Assembly (NCBI GenBank): GCA_902582735.1
Contig: CACHTB010000008.1
Location: 1 to 44,194 of the forward strand
Reading direction: 5' to 3'
Length of the DNA: 44,194 nucleotides
Source: an uncultured Pelagibacteraceae bacterium
GTDB lineage: Bacteria > Pseudomonadota > Alphaproteobacteria > Pelagibacterales > Pelagibacteraceae
Part shown: positions 23,806-31,967 of the stretch, piece by piece
Position numbering within the stretch: position 1 is the first letter of the stretch
How the letters are laid out: every line of letters starts with the position of its first letter
Notes under the pieces: model-generated
What the model saw: only the letters and a program-made list of their open reading frames with translations
What the model was told of the DNA's origin: nothing
Databases searched by the model: none
Translations under genes and position numbers: made by a program

Positions 23806-24960
23806 TTATTTTTTTTTGTAAACCAGTTTACCGAACTTTTTTAACGCGGCATCTGAAATCTTTAAACCTAAACCAGGTTTTTTATTTAATTGTATCCATC
23901 CTTCACTCATTTTATGTGGATTTTCAAATAATTGTGCTTGAAGAGGATCTCTCTCATCATCAAATGACTCAACTATTCTCCCAGCTGGAGTTGATGCAAC
24001 TAATGGCGCATGGATATAACAATCATGATGTGGAGCTACGTCTATATGATTTAATTCACACAATGCAGAAAGTTTTTTTCCATTTGTAAAACCACCAAAC
24101 ATAGTGCAATCAAATTGTAAAATTTGAATTGCATCTTCTTCTATCATGGACCTGCATCCATAAATAGTTACTTCACTTTCACCACCTGATAATGGAATTT
24201 TAGTTTTTTTTGATAAAAGTTTTAAAGTCCTTCTATCATCTTCCCATCTAACGGGCTCCTCAATCCATGTAGGTTTAAATTTTTCAAACTCTTTTACACC
24301 TTCAATTGCTGTTTTTAGATCCCATGCTCTATTGACATCAATCATTAAACCTTTTTGATCTCCAATTTCATCTCTAATAATTTCTAATCTCTTGACATCT
24401 TCTTTGATAGAAAGTCCTCCAACTTTAACTTTAAAACTTTGATGACCAATATTTACTAATTTTTTAATTTCATCTCTTAATTCTTTTTCATCTTTACCAT
24501 CTCTGTAGTAAGCGCATGTAACATAAACAGGAATTTTATTTCTGTATCCTCCAAACAATTTATACAATGGGATATTTGAAGCTTTTCCTATCAAATCCCA
24601 ACAGGCAATATCTAAAGCTGCTGAAATTCTAATTAATGCTTCTCTGCTCCAACCTTTTTCGCTACTAAGTCGTGTATCAGTCAATTTGAAAATTTTTTCA
24701 TAAATTTTTTCAGGACAAAATGGATCTTCTCCAATTATTAAATCTTGTAACCCATTTGAAAATGGTTTGATGATAGGAGCAATATCAGTGTAACTTGTTG
24801 CTAAACCAAATCCTGAATGACCATCTTTAGTTTTAATTTTAATTAAGAGTTCATTAGCTGTTGGCACTATAAAGTGACTAACCCAATGTGGTTTTACTTC
24901 ATCTGGATTATTAAGAACATAAACTTCTAGGCTATCAATTAAATTACTACTATTTGTCAT
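23806..24960 (-). CDS. Mandelate racemase/muconate lactonizing enzyme family protein
   Basis: A 384-residue enolase-superfamily enzyme of the mandelate racemase subgroup, probably an acid-sugar dehydratase or hydroxyacid epimerase. The N-terminal capping domain covers about 1-130. In the barrel are the KxK base (Lys177 and Lys179 in SFKVKVGG), metal ligands Asp208 (with Asn210, DVNRAWD), Glu234 (WIEEPV) and Glu261 (GGESEV), Asp284 (FDCTMFGG) and the catalytic histidine region APHHD (His311/312). All catalytic positions appear intact. It is upstream of and cotranscribed with the FAD/Fe-S dehydrogenase, so the pair may handle the same hydroxy- or sugar acid. It diverges from the serine-glyoxylate aminotransferase gene. 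Confidence 0.9.
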   Translation of the reverse strand: MTNSSNLIDSLEVYVLNNPDEVKPHWVSHFIVPTANELLIKIKTKDGHSGFGLATSYTDIAPIIKPFSNGLQDLIIGEDPFCPEKIYEKIFKLTDTRLSSEKGWSREALIRISAALDIACWDLIGKASNIPLYKLFGGYRNKIPVYVTCAYYRDGKDEKELRDEIKKLVNIGHQSFKVKVGGLSIKEDVKRLEIIRDEIGDQKGLMIDVNRAWDLKTAIEGVKEFEKFKPTWIEEPVRWEDDRRTLKLLSKKTKIPLSGGESEVTIYGCRSMIEEDAIQILQFDCTMFGGFTNGKKLSALCELNHIDVAPHHDCYIHAPLVASTPAGRIVESFDDERDPLQAQLFENPHKMSEGWIQLNKKPGLGLKISDAALKKFGKLVYKKK

Positions 24961-24984
24961 ATATTATAAAATTGATTATATAAT
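24954..24984 (+). promoter_or_regulatory. Candidate promoter of the serine-glyoxylate aminotransferase gene
   Basis: TATAAT at 24979-24984 is a consensus -10 element, with TTGTCA at 24954-24959 as a possible -35 at a rather long 19-base spacing. It lies within the 45-base divergent region and just inside the start of the neighbouring minus-strand gene. The leader would be about 15 bases, leaving little room for a Shine-Dalgarno. Confidence 0.35.
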
Positions 24985-25005
24985 TCCTTTAGCATATACA
25001 GCGGT

Positions 25006-26178
25006 ATGGCAATTTCAAATAATATAAGACCTGGTCGACATTTTTTACAAATTCCTGGACCAACAAACGTTCCAGATAGAGTTCTAAGAGCTATGGATTA
25101 TCCAACTATAGATCACAGAGGTCCAGACTTTGCTGAATTAGGATTAAGGGTTTTAGATCGAATAAAATTAGTATTTAAAACTTCAGAGCCAGTAATAATT
25201 TTTCCAGCTTCAGGAACGGGCGCTTGGGAGGCTGCACTTGTAAACACTTTAAGTGCAGGTGATAAAATCTTGATGTTTGAAACAGGACACTTCTCAACAC
25301 TTTGGTGGGATATCGCTCAAAAATTCAAAATTGAAGTAGATTTTGTTGAAGGTGATTGGAGAACAGGTGTTGATCCAAACATCGTTGAACAAAAACTAAA
25401 AGAAGACAAAGATAAAAAAATTAAAGCAGTTTGCGCTGTACATAATGAAACTTCTACTGGTGTAACCAGTAGAATTGGAGAAATTAGAAAAGCTATGGAT
25501 AATGCGGAACATCCAGCTTTATTATTTGTTGATACGATATCTTCATTAGGTTCCATTGATTATAGACATGAAGAGTGGAAAGTTGATGTAACTGTTGGTG
25601 GCTCTCAAAAAGGATTATTATTACCACCAGGGCTTTCCTTTAATGCAATAAGTTCTAAAGCTTTAAAAGCATACAAAACATCTGAATTACCAAAATCATA
25701 TTGGGATTGGGGACCAATGTTAGAAAACAACAAAAAAGGTTACTTTCCTTACACACCAGCCACAAACTTATTTTATGGCTTGGATGAAGCAATCAATATG
25801 CTTACCGAAGAAGGTTTAGATAATGTTTTCAAAAGGCACAAAAGATTTGCAGAAGCCACAAGAGTCGCAGTTAACTCATGGGGATTAGAAATACTTTGCA
25901 AAAATCCAGATGAATACTCAGACTCATTAACGGCAGTAATGGTTCCAGATGGTCATGATGCTGATTTTTTAAGAAAAACTATTTTAGATCACTATAACAT
26001 GTCATTAGGAACAGGACTTGCAAAGGTTGCGGGTAAAATTTTTAGAATTGGTCATTTAGGTGATTTTAACGAATTAATGTTAGCAGGAACTTTAGCTGGA
26101 GTAGAGATGGGATTAATGAAATCAAATATACCATATAAAAAAGGTGGAATATTAAAAGCTCTGGAATATTTGTGTTGA
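25006..26178 (+). CDS. sgaA: Serine-glyoxylate aminotransferase family enzyme
   Basis: A PLP-dependent class V aminotransferase of 390 residues. Serine-glyoxylate aminotransferases convert serine and glyoxylate to hydroxypyruvate and glycine; related family members use alanine or phosphonates as partners. The start RHFLQIPGPTNVPDRVLRAM, the HNETSTG motif near 146-152, VDTISSLGSID near 175-185 and the PLP lysine in GGSQKGLLLPPGL (Lys202) are typical of the serine-glyoxylate group from methylotrophs and SAR11. It stands alone on the plus strand between minus-strand genes. It could feed glycine and glyoxylate metabolism, which would fit the nearby hydroxyacid dehydrogenase. Confidence 0.9.
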   Translation: MAISNNIRPGRHFLQIPGPTNVPDRVLRAMDYPTIDHRGPDFAELGLRVLDRIKLVFKTSEPVIIFPASGTGAWEAALVNTLSAGDKILMFETGHFSTLWWDIAQKFKIEVDFVEGDWRTGVDPNIVEQKLKEDKDKKIKAVCAVHNETSTGVTSRIGEIRKAMDNAEHPALLFVDTISSLGSIDYRHEEWKVDVTVGGSQKGLLLPPGLSFNAISSKALKAYKTSELPKSYWDWGPMLENNKKGYFPYTPATNLFYGLDEAINMLTEEGLDNVFKRHKRFAEATRVAVNSWGLEILCKNPDEYSDSLTAVMVPDGHDADFLRKTILDHYNMSLGTGLAKVAGKIFRIGHLGDFNELMLAGTLAGVEMGLMKSNIPYKKGGILKALEYLC

Positions 26179-26216
26179 AAAAAAGGAGGTGACTTCAGTC
26201 TCCCTCCATCACCTCA
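26178..26216 (-). terminator. Intrinsic terminator for the minus-strand phosphohexomutase gene
   Basis: GAGGTGA (26186-26192) and TCACCTC (26209-26215) form a 7-bp stem with a 16-base loop. Read on the minus strand the stem is followed by CTTTTTTT (26185-26178 region), the form of a Rho-independent terminator for the gene ending at 26287. On the plus strand no U-tract follows, so termination of the aminotransferase gene would be weaker. A smaller internal pairing (GACT with AGTC) is also possible. Confidence 0.65.
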
Positions 26217-26286
26217 TTGTTTATATTAAATGATTCTCTAGAATGTTGTGATCACTTATTAGTTGAAAAATATTTTTTTTTAAAAA

Positions 26287-27741
26287 TCAAATTTTTTGAT
26301 CATATTCACCAATTTTGCCAGTTTTTTGAAGTAAATTATCAATAAAATCAAATATTCTTTTTTTTCTTTCATCAGATGTAGGACTCTCGGTTACGATTAC
26401 TAAAGAAGGTTTGTTTGAAGACGCTCTAATTAATCCCCAAGAACCGTCATCAAATGAAAATCTTACACCATTTACTGTTAAAATATCCTTAATTTTTTGA
26501 CCATCAATCATGGTTTTATTATTTTTTATCTGTTCAATCTCTTTAACTAAATTATCAACAATATTATATTTTTCCTCATCTTTACAAAAAGGAGCCATTG
26601 TAGGAGTTTGAAAAGTATTAGGTAACTCATTTGTAATTTCACTCATTTTTTTATTTTGATTATCTAATAAATGACAGACTTGAATAGCAGAGTTAATACC
26701 ATCATCGTACCCATATCCCAAAGGTTCATTAAAAAAAAAGTGCCCACTTTTTTCAAAACCTGCTAATGCATTTTCCATATTTACTTTCCTTTTGATATGA
26801 GAATGTCCAGTTTTCCAATATAATGTATTGCAATTATTTTTTGCTAAAATTTTATCTGTAGAATAGAGACCTGTTGACTTTACATCTACAATAAATTTTG
26901 CACCATTATGTTTTTCTGATAAATTTCTTGCAATCAATAATCCAATTTTATCAGAAAATATTTCATTTCCTTGTTCATCTATTACACCAACTCTATCTCC
27001 ATCTCCATCAAAGCCAAATCCTATATCTGCCTCATTTTCTTTAACAACTTTTGCAATTTCATGTAACATTTCAAGATCTTCCGGATTTGGATTATATTTT
27101 GGAAAAGTCCAGTCTAGATTACAATCAAGCTCAATGACCTCACAGCCTATTCCTCTCAATATATCTGGAGCAAATATTCCAGCTGTACCATTCCCACATG
27201 CTACAACTACTTTTATTTTTTTTCTAATTTTATTTTTGTTAATTAAGTCATTTTTATATATTTGTTTAAAATTATCTATTTGTTTTTCACTTCCATTTCC
27301 TTTAGTAAATTTTTGATTTAGGGTAATTTCTTTTAATTCTCTCATTTCTTCAGGTGCATGAGTTAAACCCTTTTTGATACCCATTTTAACTCCTGTCCAA
27401 CCATTTTCATTATGACTGGCCGTAACCATTGCGACTGCATCTCCATTCAAATTAAACTGTGCATAATAAACCATAGGTGATAACGATAGTCCTATGTCTT
27501 CGACATAACATCCTGTAAAAATTAAACCTTTTATTAAAGATGATTTTATTTCTTCGCTATAAGATCTGTAGTCATGACCAACTATTACTCTTGGATTTTC
27601 CTTTTTTGTGTGTATTTTAATTTGTGTTCCTAATCCTTTTCCAAGCTCTTCGATTCCCTCAATGCTGATATCTTTTTCGTAAATCCATCTTGCGTCATAT
27701 TCTCTAAATCCATAAGGGTCTATTTTTGTGGAATTTTCCAT
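26287..27741 (-). CDS. Phosphomannomutase/phosphoglucomutase
   Basis: A 484-residue alpha-D-phosphohexomutase that interconverts hexose 6- and 1-phosphates for sugar-nucleotide and envelope polysaccharide synthesis. The phosphoserine is Ser109 in VTASHNENGWTG, the metal-binding loop is GFDGDGDRVG near 250, the sugar-specificity loop is around LAGFEKSGHFFF, and the phosphate-binding region near the C-terminus is GVRFSFDDGSWGLIRASSNKPSL. The GFEKSGH form of the sugar-binding loop fits dual-specificity AlgC-type enzymes. It is monocistronic, with a terminator-like hairpin about 70 bases after its stop. Upstream it faces the promoter region of nrdA. Confidence 0.93.
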   Translation of the reverse strand: MENSTKIDPYGFREYDARWIYEKDISIEGIEELGKGLGTQIKIHTKKENPRVIVGHDYRSYSEEIKSSLIKGLIFTGCYVEDIGLSLSPMVYYAQFNLNGDAVAMVTASHNENGWTGVKMGIKKGLTHAPEEMRELKEITLNQKFTKGNGSEKQIDNFKQIYKNDLINKNKIRKKIKVVVACGNGTAGIFAPDILRGIGCEVIELDCNLDWTFPKYNPNPEDLEMLHEIAKVVKENEADIGFGFDGDGDRVGVIDEQGNEIFSDKIGLLIARNLSEKHNGAKFIVDVKSTGLYSTDKILAKNNCNTLYWKTGHSHIKRKVNMENALAGFEKSGHFFFNEPLGYGYDDGINSAIQVCHLLDNQNKKMSEITNELPNTFQTPTMAPFCKDEEKYNIVDNLVKEIEQIKNNKTMIDGQKIKDILTVNGVRFSFDDGSWGLIRASSNKPSLVIVTESPTSDERKKRIFDFIDNLLQKTGKIGEYDQKI

Positions 27742-27899
27742 GTGGATATATCTATATTTTTTTAAATTAATTATTGATAATTATTTTTTAAGTTCTATAA
27801 ATGTTCTCTTGAATTCCTATTTATATAGTATATTTAGTCATTCAACATACAACATCTAGTTGTTTTTACATAAAAGAGTAACATTAATAAGAGGTTTAT
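27742..27899 (+). promoter_or_regulatory. Divergent regulatory region upstream of nrdA with two palindromes
   Basis: This 158-base AT-rich gap is the longest in the window and must hold the promoters for the phosphohexomutase and nrdA genes. Two palindromic elements are visible: ATATAGTATAT at 27823-27833 and AACATCTAGTTGTT at 27851-27864 (six of seven pairs match), with centres about 30 bases apart. NrdR repressor boxes occur as tandem AT-rich palindromes at about three helical turns, so these are candidates, but the match to the NrdR consensus is partial. The Shine-Dalgarno AAGAGG lies at 27889-27894. No promoter could be fixed with confidence. Confidence 0.4.
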
Positions 27900-29837
27900 A
27901 TGAACAAAATATTGTCACAAGCCATTAGAAAAGCTGTCTCTGATTTTAGACCTGTTGTAAATCCAGAAAACAACGAAAAAAGACCAGATTTATTCTCATT
28001 GAACAATGATACAGAATTATTTCAAAACTCAAAAGGTATTACTATCAAAATAGACAGATCAAGAGATAGTAACTTAACTGAATTCGGTAAAGCAACTTTA
28101 AGTGATAGATATTTAGGTTTAAACGAGTCTTATCAAGATCTATTTGCAAGAGTAGCAAGCCATTATGCAGATGACAACTTACACGCTCAAAGACTATATA
28201 ATTATATCAGTAACTTATGGTTCATGCCCGCAACACCTGTTTTATCAAATGGTGGTACAAAAAGAGGATTACCTATTTCTTGTTTCTTAAATGAGGCAGG
28301 AGACAGTTTAACAGGAATACTTGATTTATGGAGTGAGAATGTTTGGCTTGCAGCTAAAGGGGGCGGTATTGGAAGTTATTGGGGAAATTTAAGATCTATT
28401 GGTGAAAAGATTGGAAGAGTTGGAAAGACATCTGGAATAATTCCATTCATTAAAGTTATGGACTCTTTAACTATGGCTATAAGCCAAGGTTCTTTAAGAA
28501 GAGGATCTGCAGCTTGCTATTTACCAATTGATCATCCTGAGATCGAGGAATTTATTGAAATGAGAAGACCAACTGGAGGTGATCCAAATAGAAGATCACT
28601 GAATCTTCATCATGGTGTTTTGGTGTCAGATTCATTCATGAGAGCTGTTGAACTTGATGAACAATGGGCACTTAAAAGTCCTAAAGATCAATCAGTTCAA
28701 GCAACAGTTTCTGCCAGAAATTTATGGATAAGATTGTTAACTGCAAGAATTGAAACTGGCGAACCTTATATCGTTTTCATTGACACCGTTAATAGAATGA
28801 TACCTCAACACCATAAGCTAGCTGGATTGACAGTAAAAACATCCAATCTATGTAGTGAAATAACTTTACCAACAGGCATTGATAAAGAAGGAAGAGATAG
28901 AACCGCAGTATGTTGTTTATCATCTTTAAATTTAGAAAAATATGATGAATGGAAAGATGATAAAAATTTTATCCCAGATGTAATGAGAATGTTAGATAAC
29001 GTGCTAACAGATTTTATAGAAAAAGCTCCTGAGTCTTTTAGTGATGCCACTTACTCCGCTTTAAAAGAAAGAAGTGTAGGTTTAGGTGTAATGGGTCTGC
29101 ATTCCTATTTTCAACAAAAGAAAATACCATTTGAGTCTGTGATGAGCAAAGTTTGGAATAAAAAAATATTTTCAAATATACAAAAACAAGTTGACCAAGC
29201 ATCAAAAGATTTAGCTGATGAAAGAGGCCCATGTCCTGATGCTGCTGATTATGGAATTAATGAGAGATTTTCAAATAAAACAGCAATTGCTCCAACAGCA
29301 TCAATTTCGATTATTTGTGGAGGAACATCTCCAGGGGTAGAACCAATTGCAGCGAATAGCTATACTCATAAAACACTTTCTGGATCTTTTAATGTTAGAA
29401 ACAAGTATCTAACTGAAGTTCTAGAAAAATACGGTAAAAATGATGAAGAGACATGGTCAAGTATTACTACTAACCAAGGTTCAGTTTCTCACTTAGATTT
29501 TCTCCCTCAAGACGAAAAAGATGTATTTAAAACGGCATTCGAACTAGATCAAAGATGGATTGTTGATTTAGGAGCGGATAGAACACCACATATCTCACAG
29601 GCTCAGTCGATTAACATTTTTATTCCTGCAGATATCCATAAAAAAGATCTGCACCAAATTCATTTTCAAGCATGGAAAAAGGGTCTGAAAAGCCTTTATT
29701 ATTGCAGATCAAAATCAATTCAAAGAGCTGAAAATGTTAATGATGCAAGCTCAACCGATGTTACAGCAAATGTATACAAATCAAAAAATCAAAAACAAAA
29801 TCAACCAGAATACGAGGAGTGTCTATCATGTCAGTAG
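27900..29837 (+). CDS. nrdA: Class Ia ribonucleotide reductase, catalytic alpha subunit
   Basis: The large subunit reduces ribonucleotides to deoxyribonucleotides using a radical relayed from NrdB. Active-site residues are visible: Cys128 (PISCFL) and Cys339 or 338 (AVCCLSS) as the redox pair, Asn316, Cys318 and Glu320 in SNLCSEIT as the thiyl-radical triad, and the Tyr-Tyr relay in KSLYYCRSK. A C-terminal CLSC (641-644) is the thioredoxin or glutaredoxin-reduced pair. At 645 residues it is shorter than E. coli NrdA (761), and the N-terminus runs into the catalytic domain after about 65 residues, with no room for an ATP-cone. The ATG has AAGAGG five bases before it. It overlaps nrdB by ten bases. 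Confidence 0.96.
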   Translation: MNKILSQAIRKAVSDFRPVVNPENNEKRPDLFSLNNDTELFQNSKGITIKIDRSRDSNLTEFGKATLSDRYLGLNESYQDLFARVASHYADDNLHAQRLYNYISNLWFMPATPVLSNGGTKRGLPISCFLNEAGDSLTGILDLWSENVWLAAKGGGIGSYWGNLRSIGEKIGRVGKTSGIIPFIKVMDSLTMAISQGSLRRGSAACYLPIDHPEIEEFIEMRRPTGGDPNRRSLNLHHGVLVSDSFMRAVELDEQWALKSPKDQSVQATVSARNLWIRLLTARIETGEPYIVFIDTVNRMIPQHHKLAGLTVKTSNLCSEITLPTGIDKEGRDRTAVCCLSSLNLEKYDEWKDDKNFIPDVMRMLDNVLTDFIEKAPESFSDATYSALKERSVGLGVMGLHSYFQQKKIPFESVMSKVWNKKIFSNIQKQVDQASKDLADERGPCPDAADYGINERFSNKTAIAPTASISIICGGTSPGVEPIAANSYTHKTLSGSFNVRNKYLTEVLEKYGKNDEETWSSITTNQGSVSHLDFLPQDEKDVFKTAFELDQRWIVDLGADRTPHISQAQSINIFIPADIHKKDLHQIHFQAWKKGLKSLYYCRSKSIQRAENVNDASSTDVTANVYKSKNQKQNQPEYEECLSCQ

Positions 29838-30841
29838 AAAGTATGAAAAATTCAAAATCACCATTAATTAAACCAAAGGATATGGGTTTGTTAGTTGAAA
29901 ATCCAGTTTATAAACCATTTAGATATCCATGGTGCTATGATGCGTGGTTAACACAACAAAGAATTCATTGGTTGCCAGAGGAAGTGCCATTAGGAGATGA
30001 TGTAAGAGATTGGCAAAAGAATCTCACTCAATCAGAAAAAAATCTTTTAACTCAGATTTTTAGATTTTTCACTCAAGCCGATGTTGAGGTGAACAACTGT
30101 TACCTAAGACATTACACAACAGTTTTTAAACCAACAGAAGTTTTAATGATGATGACTGCTTTTGCCTCTATGGAAACAGTTCATATTGCTGCTTACTCTC
30201 ATTTACTTGACACAATTGGAATGCCAGAATCTGAATATTCAGCTTTTATGAAGTATAAAGAGATGAAAGATAAGTATGACTACATGCAAAATTTTAACGT
30301 AGAGTCCAAAGAAGATATTGCAAAAACAGTTGCAGTTTTTAGTGCCTTCACTGAAGGGCTTCAGTTGTTTGCTAGTTTTGCTATTTTATTAAATTTCCCA
30401 AGATTTAATAAAATGAAAGGCATGGGCCAAATTGTAACTTGGTCTGTAAGAGACGAAACTTTGCACTGTAATTCAATGATAAGATTATTCAAGGAGTTCA
30501 TTAATGAAAATCCACACATATGGACACCACAACTTAAAAAAGAATTATATGAAGCTTGTAGAACAATAGTTCATCACGAAGATGCTTTTATTGATCTTGC
30601 TTTTGAGATGGGTCCTATGAATGGATTAACTGCTCAAGAGGTAAAAGATTATATACGTTTCATTGGAAATAGAAGATTATCCCAATTAGGACTCGAGCCT
30701 ATTTATGATGTTCAGAAAAATCCGTTAACATGGCTTGATACTATGTTGAACGCTATAGAGCATATGAACTTTTTCGAGGGAAGAGCTACAGAATATTCAA
30801 AAGCATCAACGCAAGGTTCGTGGACTGAAGCTTTTGTTTAA
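29828..30841 (+). CDS. nrdB: Class Ia ribonucleotide reductase, radical-generating beta subunit
   Basis: The ferritin-like small subunit carries the dimetal centre and tyrosyl radical for NrdA. From the ATG at 29828 it has 337 residues; this start is preferred over a GTG at 29819 because GAGGAG (29814-29819) is correctly spaced for the ATG. The metal ligands line up with E. coli NrdB: Asp85, Glu116, His119, Glu176, Glu210 and His213, and the radical tyrosine is present as Tyr123 (METVHIAAYSH). This indicates a tyrosyl-radical subunit rather than a tyrosine-less class Ic type. The gene ends one base before the convergent prpC stop, without a terminator. Confidence 0.97.
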   Translation: MSVESMKNSKSPLIKPKDMGLLVENPVYKPFRYPWCYDAWLTQQRIHWLPEEVPLGDDVRDWQKNLTQSEKNLLTQIFRFFTQADVEVNNCYLRHYTTVFKPTEVLMMMTAFASMETVHIAAYSHLLDTIGMPESEYSAFMKYKEMKDKYDYMQNFNVESKEDIAKTVAVFSAFTEGLQLFASFAILLNFPRFNKMKGMGQIVTWSVRDETLHCNSMIRLFKEFINENPHIWTPQLKKELYEACRTIVHHEDAFIDLAFEMGPMNGLTAQEVKDYIRFIGNRRLSQLGLEPIYDVQKNPLTWLDTMLNAIEHMNFFEGRATEYSKASTQGSWTEAFV

Positions 30842-30842
30842 T

Positions 30843-31967
30843 TTATCTTTGGTTTAACTGTAAAACTTTTCGATACTTGCTGCCCTTGTAACTTGCAAGT
30901 GGTCTAATCAATTTATTTGCAGCATGTTGTTCCATTATGTGTGCTGACCACCCTGTAATTCTTGAAATTACAAAAATTGGGGTAAAAAAATCAGTATCAA
31001 ACCCCATTAAATGATATGTAGGTCCGGTTGGATAATCAACATTGGGATGAATATTTTTTCTATCGATCATTACTTTTTCAACTATATCGTAAATTTTTTC
31101 AAACTTTTTATCTTTTTTAATCTTTGCAACTTTACCGAAATATTCTCTCATTGTTGGAACTCTTGAATCACCACTTTTATAAACTCTATGACCAAAACCC
31201 ATAATTACATCTTTATTATCTAATGCTTTATTTATCCATTTATGAGCCTTTTCAGGTTTTTTGATTTTATTCATCATGTGCATTACCTCTTCATTGGCAC
31301 CACCATGTAATGGTCCTTTTAAGCTAGCTATTGCACCAGTTATTGCTCCATGGATATCTGATAAACTGCTTGTAATTGTTCTAGCAGTAAAAGTTGAAAC
31401 ATTAAAACTGTGTTCAGCGTATAAAATTAAAGATACATCAAATGCTTTTACAATATCTTTATTTGGTACTTTGCCAAAACACATATGGAAGAAGTTTTCA
31501 GAAAAAGATAAGTTTTTTTTAGGAGGAATAATTTTTTTCCCTTTTCTAGCTCTATAAAATGCAGCTAAGGCAACTGGAGTTTTTGAGAAAATTCTCATAG
31601 CTTTTCTCATGTTTGCTTTTGGTGAATTGTCTCTAGTTTCTTTATCTTCCAATCCCATTATGCTAACAGCAGTTCTAGCAACATCCATAGGGTGAGCTTT
31701 TTTTGGTATCTTTTTTAAATCATCTAATAAAGTTTTAGACAATTTCCTGTTTTTTCTCTCTATCTTTTCAAAAGCTTTTAGCTGTTTTTTACTAGGAAGC
31801 TCTCCGTTAAGTATTAAATATGCAACTTCCTCAAACTTACATTTTGCGCACAAATCTTGGGCAGCATACCCTCTATATGTAAGCGAGTTTATTTCAGGCA
31901 TTACTTTTGATACTTCAGTTTCATCAACTACAATACCTAGCAAACCTTTTTTTATCTCATCACTCAT
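30843..31967 (-). CDS. prpC: 2-methylcitrate synthase (citrate synthase family)
   Basis: Condenses propionyl-CoA with oxaloacetate to 2-methylcitrate, the first step of the methylcitrate cycle. The 374-residue length and the N-terminus GLLGIVVDETEVSKVMPEIN followed by LTYRGYAAQDL are typical of the methylcitrate or short citrate synthases. Catalytic residues of the family are present: His in GPLHGGANEEV, His in GFGHRVYK and Asp in MGFDTDFFTPIF. The family alone cannot exclude citrate synthase activity, but its place right after prpB, with stop and start overlapping by one base, settles the role with good confidence. Confidence 0.93.
   Translation of the reverse strand: MSDEIKKGLLGIVVDETEVSKVMPEINSLTYRGYAAQDLCAKCKFEEVAYLILNGELPSKKQLKAFEKIERKNRKLSKTLLDDLKKIPKKAHPMDVARTAVSIMGLEDKETRDNSPKANMRKAMRIFSKTPVALAAFYRARKGKKIIPPKKNLSFSENFFHMCFGKVPNKDIVKAFDVSLILYAEHSFNVSTFTARTITSSLSDIHGAITGAIASLKGPLHGGANEEVMHMMNKIKKPEKAHKWINKALDNKDVIMGFGHRVYKSGDSRVPTMREYFGKVAKIKKDKKFEKIYDIVEKVMIDRKNIHPNVDYPTGPTYHLMGFDTDFFTPIFVISRITGWSAHIMEQHAANKLIRPLASYKGSKYRKVLQLNQR

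Noticed and set aside
26184..26216. Possible riboswitch, such as a glycine-type element, near the serine-glyoxylate aminotransferase gene.
   Set aside because: The structure is downstream of the gene, not upstream, lacks the conserved glycine-aptamer motifs, and the minus-strand U-tract explains it as a terminator.
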